Assembly: GCA_001599755.1 (NCBI GenBank)
Contig: BCHX01000002.1
Coordinates: 1,178,001-1,242,000, forward strand
Origin: Gliomastix tumulicola
Taxonomy: Eukaryota; Ascomycota; Sordariomycetes; Hypocreales; Bionectriaceae
Length of the DNA stretch: 64,000 nucleotides
Direction of reading: 5' to 3'
The position numbers were made by a program, and so were the translations under genes. The first letter of the stretch is position 1. Each line of letters opens with the position of its first letter. Of this stretch, positions 34,389 to 43,495 are shown piece after piece. A model generated the notes under the pieces. That model worked only from the letters and a program-made list of their open reading frames with translations, did not search any database and was not told the DNA's origin.

Positions 34389-34879
34389 CTACCGGATGCC
34401 AGTGTTCGCGCCGTAGGGCTCAGTTACGATGAATCCTTGCCTATTGCCGTTTGTTAACAGATCATCTCCTGCTAAGATGACTACACGAATGGAATTGAAA
34501 CTCACCACTGCATACGACAACAGGAATAGGCGCATTGCCCGGCCCTCCAGGGGGACCAGGCGTGGTTGTTGAGCAAAAGCCGGTGCATACGCCCTTGTAA
34601 TTATCGTTCTTCGCTCCCTCCCTCATCCAGCAATCCTTCTCGCAATCCGCCTCTAGCATTCGGCCCCGTCAGCATAGTTCGGCTTCCCCTTAGTCAGTCC
34701 CTTTCACGGCTTTGAGATTACATACCGTTGTTCCATGACTCGAAGGGAGGGTCCTCGCCGTCCTCGCATGGGGGGAGGTCGTTCTGCCGTCGGAACAGAC
34801 CGCCTGGGCTTGGGCTGGAATCCGAGGGCATGGCAGCTACCGCCATGGCGAAGCCGAGGAGTGTAAACGCAAATTTCAT
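34389..34879 (-). CDS. small secreted six-cysteine protein
   Basis: Exons 34879-34726, 34652-34506 and 34468-34389 give 126 residues. The introns have GTATGT and GTGAGT donors, and the first has a GCTGAC branch site. The start at 34879 begins a clean signal peptide (MKFAFTLLGFAMAVAA). LFRR near residue 30 is a plausible Kex2 site that would release a mature chain of about 95 residues. Six cysteines follow: PPCED, ADCEKDCW, GVCTGFC and VVCS, compatible with three disulfides, with a Pro/Gly-rich loop between the fifth and sixth. The third exon (tail NGNRQGFIVTEPYG) rests on one splice choice; without it the protein ends a few residues after VVCS. No known family; size, secretion and cysteine content are those of effector-like proteins. 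Confidence 0.72.
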
Positions 34880-34964
34880 GATTGCGGTATCGGTTGATGC
34901 TATGTTCGATTGGATGATGATAACGAAAGCCGCCATGGTAGATCTCGGGCCATGATATGATACC

Positions 34965-34973
34965 TTTATATAT
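34965..34973 (-). promoter_or_regulatory. TATA element of the small secreted protein
   Basis: On the minus strand ATATATAAA lies about 88 bases before the start codon at 34879, in a CAAC/GAAG-type leader context. Placement supports the chosen ATG over the in-frame upstream extension. Confidence 0.45.
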
Positions 34974-35240
34974 CTTCAACCCATCACCCTGAAGAGAAGA
35001 CTCTCGTGGCCGGCCGGCCCTGTGCCACGCGCGCACGGACACGTATAGAGTGCTCATCTGAGACAATCAAAGCACATCGCTACGTCACATCACCGTGGAA
35101 TTTTGGCTGATCCGCGGCACGATGCACGGCACGGCTCTGCATGCATGCATGCCGTAGGTCCCTGAGTGAGTGCGGCGCAGACAGGCACTTCCGGCTAAGA
35201 GCATCCCCTGCCACGATGTCATCAGCCAGGCACAGAGCTG

Positions 35241-35293
35241 AAGCAAAGCTTGAGCCACATATACACCCAAATCATATAGTCACATAACTCAAG
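35241..35293 (-). repeat. dispersed ~57-bp repeat, copy C (inverted)
   Basis: Reverse complement reads TTGAGTTATG, then ATATGATTTGGGTGTATATG and TGGCTCAAGCTTTGCTT, a close match to copy B over its whole length. Together with copy B it brackets the small secreted protein gene in inverted orientation. Confidence 0.65.
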
Positions 35294-35533
35294 TAGTTAT
35301 TCGGCCCGCGTGTCGGGGTAGAAAGGAATATTATTAGCACGTTGGGGAGCTGACAGGGCAGTCGTCGAAGGATCAGAACTTGGTGGAGCGACACATGCAC
35401 CGCACAAGGAATTACAGGCAGACAGATCCCTGCTTGTTTCTCACGTGTCCCACCTGAATGTTCAGCTCAGTCGCGTCATGCTCACCCTTCATCCGTTGCG
35501 CGTCGTTCCATCATATCCAGTCAGTCATCATTG

Positions 35534-38199
35534 ATGCAGTCTAGCGACGAGAATCGGCTATCGGGTGAGGCACCTGCGGCCTCTAGGCCATCGGCCGTCG
35601 CAGCGTCCTCGGCCGTCTCAGTCCCGCTCGTCCACCATTCTCCGAGCCCGAGTCAAATCTCACTCCCCGCGTCGACTTCAACATGGTCCGCGCCCGTCGG
35701 CGAGGATCAGGACCGAGACCAAGCGGAAGCAGCGAGTCAGAGTAAAGAGAACGACATAGTCCAGGTCGCGATATCTCCATCCGAGCTGCCTCTTATAAAC
35801 CCCCCCCGCCGTCTCAGGATCTCCAATCCCTTTGCAGACCTTGAGAAGCCTCCCGAGGGCAGTGATCCTAAGCCACAGCCTGAAACCAAGCCCAGCGCCT
35901 CTGACATTCCCTACTATATGCGTCTCAAAGCTGGGAGGAATTACACGGGATGGTTCCTTAGGGACATGCTCGTTGAGGAAGACTTCGCTTCCCCCACCGC
36001 GGAAAAGCTCGCCAAGCCGATCCTCCCTACAAGAGTCGCTGTTGTTGATTGGAAGAACCTCCAATCTGCCCCTCAAAGCCAGGTTTTCCGTGTTGGAGAC
36101 AGCAAGCGAGATGACCAGGTTCCTGAGCTTGTCGCTGGCCTTCCAAACATGTTAGAGACTAAGATGACGAGGGATCAGACTGGGGAGCGGCTACGCGAGT
36201 CACTACGGCGGAAGAGTGACGGTGACGGAGCACGGCTCATCATTGTCGAAGATCTCTCGCGAGACGTCGTGGGTGTGCTCGGGACGGAATTTGGTCTCGA
36301 CTATGAGTTCTTTGAGGAGCACATCTGCCCCAAATCAGACACCCCCGAGCCTCTCGCAGGTGCTCACTTGCCGAAGCCCTATGTGCATCTCCGATGGTAC
36401 CATCCCATCAGAATGAACAGGCAAGAAGCACAGCGTCTCGGCTGCTTCCGGCAGGGCGATGGGTATGCGAGTGACTGGTCCTTGGTCAACTCTGCCTTCG
36501 AGAGGCAGAGCTGGGATCTTCCTACACATCAGCCCATTAAACAAATAAGCACCTTCAAGGGAGACGACGCGCGGAATCCCTCGATTCTGTCGTCGCTGAG
36601 CGCGTCGAGTCAGTATCCCAAGTACAGCTCTCGCAATGGGACGCGGGAGGAGCAGATATCCTTCTACGTTGTACCACCCTCACCAGAGGAGGGGAAGCCA
36701 TCAACTAGTGAGTTCGGACCTGAATAGTCTCCCAAGAAAATGCACCGCACTGAATCACTGACCCTGTCGTCTTCAGTTATTATCCTGGTCGACCCCGTTC
36801 TTCTTTTCGCCATAGGGGACTTTCCCGCAAGCAAAACGTACTCTGATAAGCGACCGGCGACCGTAGGTGCTATACCAAGCTCTACTGCAACATTGCTCTT
36901 GGACAGCTTCCGGGAAATGACGTGGCCGGACGGCTGCGCGACACACGTTCTTCATCAAACTCTTGTCTCCGTCATCACAGATCTCATTCGAAACGATGCG
37001 ATAACAGCCATCATTGACATGAAGAACGAAATGAGAGCTATCAATACTGAGCGCAGGGATCTCCATGCTATTGAGAACACAATCGATCTCTGGGACAAGA
37101 CGCTCTCCGGCATTCAAGAACAGCTGTCCGTGTATCGCCGCGCAGTGAAAACCATCTTTGCAACGCACACAGCCCTCCTATGGAGTGACGAGAGCTCAGC
37201 ATCTGCCTCGTTGCTTTTCAGAAGGGGCCTCTTCACGGACTTTGGCGAGGACATGGATGCAAATAGGTACTCCAAGGATCTTCTGAAGATCATCGACGAG
37301 AGTCTCTCCCAGGCGACTGAGACCTTTAATACGCTGCGGACGACGCTGTCCATTTACGAGAGTCAGCAGGCGATCGCGCAAGCTTCGGCGATTAACCGCT
37401 TGACTGAGATGGTGTTCATCTTTATACCCTTGTCATTCTCAACGTCCATCTTTGGCATGCAGATGAAGGTACGCTTTCGAAACCTGGGACCTTACATGTC
37501 CCGTAGTTCATCATGCTAACAAATATGCAGGAATTCGCCAACGTGGGGCTTGCGACCTGGGGCATCATTGCCGGAGCGCTGTTGGGTGCCATCTTCCTTC
37601 TCCGACTTGTTGCAAGCAGCCGAGGCTATGAACGTATCAAGACCGGATTCCTCGACTGGGTGCGCCACTCCCAAGGTCTTGCACCGGGATCAAACGTCGC
37701 CGCGCTCGACGGCACCATAGCTCTGATCACACAGAGGGTGTTGCTCCTGTGGACCGCATTCATCCTCTTGGTCAGTCTCGTTCCTGCCTTTGTTTGGACC
37801 TTTTCGGATGGTTCTATAGCGAGCAAGACCGGATGGACGGTCTTTTCGTTCCTGAATCCCGTGGTATTTGGCTTCTTCTTCCCTCGGTTCTTGACAGGCC
37901 GAGACATGGACTGGGGGAAGGCGACATTCTCCATACAGATCTGTGCATCTGTGTGCTTCATCGCCATCCTCCCGCTTGCCGTTCTTCCGCCGCTGTGGGT
38001 CAGAGTCAACACACCGCTGGACTCAAAGATTGCCTGGACGGCGACCATTTGCTCTCCATCCGTCATTGCTATTCTCTGGTGCATTGACACGGCACTTATT
38101 ATGCTTGAAGAGGCAGAGGTCAAGACGACTGATGTGTGGGCAGCGCTGTCCAGACTGCAAGCGGAGGAGAACAAGAACAAGAAAAAGGAAGAGTCATAA
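35534..38199 (+). CDS. CorA-like divalent-metal transporter with GMQ motif
   Basis: Exons 35534-36707, 36777-37468 and 37531-38199 give 844 residues (donors GTGAGT and GTACGC). The N-terminal 200 residues are Ser/Pro/Gln-rich. A cytosolic domain follows, ending in long helices around TINTERRDLHAIENTIDLWD and YESQQAIAQASAINRLTEM, which correspond to the CorA stalk. Next is the pore helix with PLSFSTSIFGMQMKEF; the universal CorA signature is GMN, but here it is GMQ. Besides the two standard membrane helices there are additional hydrophobic segments (for example LLLWTAFILLVSLVPAFVW and ICASVCFIAILPLAVLPPLW). Such long CorA-like proteins are frequent in filamentous fungi and mostly unstudied. 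A role in Mg or other metal transport is inferred; the altered signature may change selectivity or abolish transport. The start codon is the second possible one; TTG precedes it in frame. Confidence 0.85.
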
Positions 38200-38509
38200 T
38201 AATAATAGAATATGTAGGGCAGCTAACTAGCCCTTACTTGAAGTGTCCCACGAAGGCGCCGTCTGAACACGCACTGAACACAAGCCGGACACCATGTATA
38301 TATATTATTGCAGGCACTGCCTAGCTAGATTGGATAGCTTATCAGCTACTAATAGAGCACTCTAAGCTGGAGCATCCTTTGCTCGCACTCGCCACCCAAT
38401 CAAGACATCCCAGTGTTCTGCAAACATAAAACAGTTCGAACCATATCCGCCGACCCTAAACCCCAGCTAGGTCACCCCGTTCGTTCGTCGCATAAATACT
38501 ATGTAGTAC
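38200..38509. other. convergent intergenic region
   Basis: 310 bases between the stop codons of the CorA-like gene and the permease. It is AT-richer, with AATAATAATAG near the CorA stop; nothing else is recognised. Confidence 0.5.
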
Positions 38510-40535
38510 TTAAAAAACGTGATGAAGAAGTCGCTTCCATGCAGGTCCAGCTGCTAGCTTTATTCGAACCTCTGTAATTGCATCCCAATCATGCGCTCGT
38601 CGACCAGTGTCGATGTCGATATCAGCAATCTTTCTCCAGCCCTGTCTTTTCCAGACGTAACCCATAATGTAGAAGAGGATAACAATAGGGAAGGCCAGAT
38701 AGGACCGGAAGAATGATAGGGCCGTTCCAACGCTGCCATCGATGTTGGTAATGGCCGTGTAGAACTGCCCGGCCAAAACGACAATGACCAGAAGCAGGCC
38801 TAGCCAAGAGCCATAGACGCCGAGTGCCGCTTGGAACGGGATCTCGTCCAATGTGTGGCCATGATGCGCCCACGCACTTCGAAAACGGATATGGCAGAGG
38901 CAAATAGAGCCCCATGTGAAAAGAGCTGCTAAGCCAGACAGTGCCTGTAGCCAGGCAAACACCTCGTTGGACCTTCCATCAAGGCTTATGTAGCCCAGGA
39001 ACCCAAGAGACAGTACCGAGGCAACAGCAGGCAAAGGGCGGCCGGACTTGTCGATGTATGTGAACAGCTTGGGTGCGTAGCCGTGCTGCGCCAGAGCGAG
39101 AAGGGTGCGACTACCGCCGTAGACACAAGACACGCTGATAGATAGCACGGAGACGAGAATGACGGCATTCATGAAAGAGTCGTAGCCCTTTAGGTCCGCG
39201 TTCGCTATAGCAATCACGAACGGCGATGCACTCGGATCTTTGCTGCCGGCGTTGAGTAGTCGGGGGTCGGTCGAGCTGACAAGAAGGCCGACGAGGAGGA
39301 GCCCGACGATGTAGAAGAGGGTGATCCGCCAAAACACCTGCTTGATAGCACCGGGGAGCGCCTTGGTCGGATTCTCGGATTCTGCGGCAGCTAATCCCAC
39401 CAGCTCGGTACCGCTGAACGAGAAAGCTGCGGTGACAAAAACACCTTTGCGACGTCCTCAAGTGTGAGCTTCCTATTTCACGACAGATTTTCTGTTTGGG
39501 GGGGTGGGGGAAGGGGGAAGGAAGATTTGATCATCCAATAGAAGTAAACATACCACAGAAGCCTCTGAATCCATTCTGAAATGCTCCAGGATCGTGCCAT
39601 AGACGGCCACCCCAGTATTCACCATACATCCCATCGGAAGGACCGCCACCGCAGATGAGTACAACAGCAACAATCATGAAGACGATGATGGCGAATAGTT
39701 TCAGGAGGGCAGCCCAGAATTCCTCTTCCGCGAAACCGAGAGTACCGAAGACGTTGACAATGACGAGCGCTGCCATGAATACCTATATTGTTGACTAGCT
39801 GTCAGCTTGACTGGTCAAAATGTTCGTCGACGAGCCCGTGTTCGATGCTGGCATCGCTACTTACGCTGACCCAAATAGCGATACTGCTCCCTGGGGCCCA
39901 GTACTGAATAACGGTACCGCACACTGTCAATTCCAAAGGCACGACAAATGCCCATTGCATGACACAGTTCCAACCAAGAGCAAAGCCCCAAGATGGATCA
40001 AGAAAACGATGAGCGTAGCTGGCGATTCTATGATTAGCGAGCAGATTGCATTGCTCTCAGTGTCAGAAACTTACGTGTAAAACCCACCAGTGATAGGGTA
40101 CATGACGGCCAGTTCGCCTAGGGCGTAGACAACATTGAAAATCATCACACCCATAATCATGAATCCAATGAGAATAGATCCAGGGCCCCCAGATTGTAGA
40201 GCAGAACCACTCCCAACGAAGAAGCCGGCGCCGATGCTATGTTAGGAGGACGATGTCAGTGAGTTGAACAAAGACAGAAAGAAGGAGTTATGCACTAACC
40301 TGCCCCCGATTGCTATCATGTTGAGGTGACGAGGCTTCATGGATCGCTCAAGATCAGTACTGCCGGAGCTCAACCCGTCTCGACGCTTGAAAGATTCGAA
40401 AGTGAGGCCATGGCGGGTCGCCCAACCCAAGGGCATCATTTCGCTTTCCCCCCCGTGGTAGTCCACAGGCTCATTGGCACTGCTGCTTGCGACCTTGTGA
40501 GCCTTCTCCACGCTTCCGGTGTCGAGGTCTCCCAT
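38510..40535 (-). CDS. amino-acid permease (APC superfamily), five exons
   Basis: Exons 40535-40300, 40236-40075, 40018-39865, 39782-39554 and 39444-38510 give 571 residues. The junctions rebuild typical motifs: IGGSIGAGFFVGSGSAL in helix 1, YPITGGFYTYAHRFLDPSWG around helices 2-3 and FSGTELVGLAAAESENP after helix 5. About twelve membrane segments are present, with a 75-residue cytosolic N-terminus and a short tail. The last intron uses an unusual CAAAG acceptor, but only that site restores the frame. The pattern is that of plasma-membrane general or basic amino-acid permeases of the AAT family. It is transcribed divergently from a PLP aminotransferase across a promoter full of short tandem repeats, which suggests joint control of amino-acid uptake and transamination. 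Confidence 0.92.
39494..39521 (+). repeat. G-rich tract within permease intron 4
   Basis: The plus strand has runs of seven, five and five G separated by one or two bases, then a GG pair. This meets three of the four runs needed for a G-quadruplex, or all four if the seven-G run is split. It lies inside the intron 39445-39553, so the transcript carries the C-rich complement. Confidence 0.55.
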
Positions 40536-40734
40536 GATGATGTACGAGTGAAAATAAGAAGTTGGTGTGTTTGACAATAAAACTCCCGTAGCTACCAGGC
40601 GAAGATGGCCTCTATAAATGCTCTGGAGAGGCCCCTGGCGATGCAGGAGTCAGATTAAGACCGATCTCAAACTAGTCTCGACCGTTCCGTTTGGTCAGCA
40701 TGATCTCTTACCCAACCTACCTACCCATGCATTA

Positions 40735-40818
40735 ATGTGTTATCCCCGCAATGTGCTATCTACATGATGTGTTATCTACGCCATGTGCTATCTGCGGGGA
40801 CGTGTTATCTACGCGGGG
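40735..40818 (+). repeat. 16-19 bp tandem repeat, five units
   Basis: Units start with ATGTGTTATC or ATGTGCTATC and end CCGCA, TACATG, TACGCC, TGCGGGG, TACGCGGGG. The first three units are exactly 16 bases (40735, 40751, 40767), then 17 and 19. GTGTTATC and GTGCTATC alternate. Each contains TATC, the reverse complement of GATA, so the set presents a regular row of possible GATA-factor sites, except that the first is followed by CCC. Confidence 0.7.
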
Positions 40819-40914
40819 TGCAGGAATAGGTTTCACTTTCAACATCTTTACGGATAGGGGCCAACAGTAAACATGCCGACATTCCCTATCATTCGGATGT
40901 CCAGCAAGATATTG

Positions 40915-41061
40915 CCTGGGTCTGAGCCGGGGTGGCCTGTGTCCGAGTCGGAGTAACCTGGGTCTAACTCGGAGTAACCTGGGTCTCGGTCGGGGTCACC
41001 TGGGTCTGAGTCGGACTAACCTGGGTCTGGATCGGGGTAACCTGGGTCTAGGTCGGGGTAA
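40915..41061 (+). repeat. 21-bp tandem repeat, seven units
   Basis: Seven units of exactly 21 bases (starts 40915, 40936, 40957, 40978, 40999, 41020, 41041), total 147 bases. The consensus is CCTGGGTCTGAGTCGGGGTAA. Positions 1-8 and 13-16 are most conserved; every unit has CGG at positions 14-16. The spacing equals two helical turns, so all CGG triplets face the same side of the DNA. Confidence 0.88.
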
Positions 41062-41222
41062 AACTAGCCCTCGGCGTGTACTAGCTTATCTGCCGAGTTG
41101 TAGGTTCCGATGTCGCGACTACAACACATTTTAAATAGGACTTATGGTAGGGCGTTATTGAAGTCCGGGACCAGCAAGTACACCTATCACCTTTGGCTGG
41201 ACGCATGATAAGACCTCCCACC

Positions 41223-43086
41223 ATGGCTGTCACCAAGCTAGCCAAATCTGAGATGGTGGACGTAACTCAGCATCTGAACAGCAAGAGCAAAGCTCGCCAC
41301 CCATCGCCTCTGAAAGATATTCACCGTTTCGCGGGCTCTGATGGCATGATCAGTTTTGCCGGAGGTATGAGCAGCTGACTTATGAGTGAGCGAAGCAAGG
41401 AGACTGCAATTAACAGACATAGGCCACCCTCATCCCTCCCTGTTCCCGGTCGAGGATATCACGTTCACATGCCTGAGCCCAATCGGTCCCGGGACAGAAA
41501 CGTCCTTTACTAACGGAGAGCCCAAACCCGAGAAGATCACGCTGGAGCTCAATCGTGGGGCGAATACTAACGGGCTTGACCTTACACAATTTCTTGAATA
41601 TGGTAAGTGTATTTGCGAAAACTGATCGAGCTTTGCTAATGAGCCTGAACAGGCAACGGTGCAGGAAACAAGCACGCAATCCGGCTGGCAAGGGACCTAA
41701 CGGACAAGGTCCATGCGCCACCAGCTACCTACGATTGCCTCATGAATGCTGGCAATACGGATGCCTGGTCCAAAATCGTCGGCCTCCTGTGTGAGCCGAA
41801 TGACTTTGTTCTAGTGGAGGAGTACACATACCCTTCAGCGCAAGCTCTTTGGACTCCCTTGGGTGTGCGAGCGGCTCCTGTCTTGGCCGATGACGAGGGC
41901 ATCAAGACAGAATTTCTTCGGGGCTTACTTCAAGATTGGGACGAGACGGCGAGGGGTGCAAAGCGACCCCACGTGTGAGCTACGCGAAACCGCAAAAGTT
42001 TAACGGCGCGATGAAACTGACGAACGTCTCTCAGGCTTTACCTTGTGACCGTTGGGTCGAACCCTACTGGTGTTACCATCTCTGCGCAGAGACGTCGGGA
42101 TATATACAGCGTCTGTGTTGAATTCGGTATGACTTCCTCGCTTCACTTTCCCCCATCTATGCTATGCTAACGCAGTGGAAAGACGTTGTGATTGTCGAGG
42201 ATGATCCATACTACTTCCTCCAATACTCCGGCTACGGAACCGACCGCTCCGCATACGATCGAGAAACAACAGCGACGTTTTTGAGCAACCTTACTCCCTC
42301 CTTTGTGTCCATCGACACGCAAGGTCGAGTGATCCGGCTCGAGTCATTTTCAAAGACTCTGTTTCCCGGGCTACGCCTCGGCTACTTCGTAGCACACCCA
42401 ACATTCATCGAACGACTCCTGAGAGCCTCCGAGGTAGAGACTCAGGATCCTTCAGGCCTCAGTCAAGCCTTTACTCTCGCCTTGTTCAGCAAGTGGGGGC
42501 TTGACGGGTACATGGCGTGGCTGAATAACCTTCGATACCATTACCAGGCTCGACGAGATTGGCTTCTCGATGCCATCAGTCGCAACTTTACAGCTGTTAC
42601 AAGCGACCAAGTTGCCCAAGTCACCGACAAAGGATTTGTCGCATGCTTGAAGAATAGCACAAGCAGCGAGGGTGGACTACAACCTGTGTTTAGCTTTACA
42701 GATCCCCAGTCCGGCATGTTCGTCTGGGCAAAGTTTTACTTCCACAACGTTAGACGATTTGCCGAGATCGAATCGGAAGGTCACGAAGATCCCGAACAAG
42801 CCATGGCAGCGGAGCTATGGCAGCAGTTGGTTCGAGAGAGAGTTCTTCTAGTGCCTGGCACGTACTATCATCCCTGGCAGGGTGCCGATATGACCACCAC
42901 CAAAGCTCGGAAGGATCAACCACGGACCAGCTACTTCCGGTTCTCTTTCGCAAACCCAAGCGTAGGTCTAACCTTTTTTTCGCCTCTGGTATGTAAGGAA
43001 ATGCAGCTAACCTCGGGCTATAGAAAGACGAGCTCGAGCTCGGTGTGCAGCGCCTTGCGAAGATCGTGAATGGGACATGGCAATAG
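41223..43086 (+). CDS. PLP-dependent aminotransferase (Aro8/2-aminoadipate type)
   Basis: Exons 41223-41364, 41417-41602, 41653-41974, 42035-42126, 42183-42961 and 43024-43086 give 527 residues. The start at 41223 has a CCACCATGG context; an upstream in-frame ATG at 41205 is also possible. Class I/II aminotransferase features in order: GNTDAWSKI (cofactor phosphate loop), GSNPTGVTISAQRRRDIY (Asn and Pro of the cofactor pocket), VVIVEDDPYYFLQY (Asp and Tyr that contact the pyridine ring), SFSKTLFPGLRLG with the Schiff-base Lys near residue 305, and a late RFSFANPS with the substrate-carboxylate Arg. This is the layout of fungal aromatic-amino-acid and 2-aminoadipate aminotransferases. Exon 5 begins after AAAG at 42182; the CAG at 42175 would bring a stop. 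The permease lies divergently upstream. Confidence 0.93.
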
Positions 43087-43495
43087 CGTTACGATCGAAC
43101 GGTCTGGTGGCAGGGTACGAGTGAGCAATAGGAGCAACTGTTGCAAAACCCTTGGTTGTTTTCTTTGGGCTTCGGGGATCTACTCCTTCGTAATCCAGGC
43201 ACTCCTAGACCGCCTGTCAAATGTACCGCGGGTTAGTAGCGGACTCGTGCGGCAGCCATGGGGTATTCAAACTGCCCATTCACTACCGTGTTGGGTCCAT
43301 GGTGATGCCGCCGATAGACGTCTGCCTCCAACGCCTTATCCAGTATATAAGTCCAGTCAATGCCATCCAAACAGACATACCCTCATATGTTGGCTCCGCC
43401 CACGAGAATATTTATTTGTTCCCTGAGTGGAGAGCTTGCGCTGTCTACAAATGAGACAGCCTCTTCCTCCATCATGCACCGATCACAGTTTGTAT
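43087..43495. other. convergent intergenic region
   Basis: 409 bases between the stop codons of the aminotransferase and the Zn2Cys6 regulator. Short open frames seen here lack coding character. Confidence 0.5.

Larger units (their letters stand above)
34880..35533. other. divergent promoter with repeat copy C
   Basis: 654 bases between the divergent starts of the small secreted protein and the CorA-like gene. It contains a TATA box for the former, repeat copy C and several CATGCATG/TGCATGCA palindromes near 35141-35150. Confidence 0.5.
40536..41222. promoter_or_regulatory. repeat-filled divergent promoter
   Basis: 687 bases between the divergent permease and aminotransferase starts. It holds two unrelated minisatellites, a 16-bp set at 40735-40818 and a 21-bp set at 40915-41061. 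The 21-bp unit contains a CGG triplet suited to Zn2Cys6 regulators; one of these is encoded 2.3 kb away. No tRNA or ORF with an ATG explains the sequence. Confidence 0.55.

Noticed and set aside
40735..41061. CRISPR-like array
   Set aside because: The repeats are directly adjacent with no unique spacers, units are degenerate and the sequence is eukaryotic; these are minisatellites.
40916..41130. Open frame through the 21-bp repeats (Leu-Gly-Leu-x-Arg type repeat peptide)
   Set aside because: The frame crosses all seven units, but it has no ATG upstream and the unit length is a multiple of three, so openness follows from the repeat itself.
43070..43454. Small gene after the aminotransferase
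   Set aside because: The 118-codon frame starts at an ATG, but the first codons overlap the end of the aminotransferase, and it has no homology-like blocks or splice continuation.
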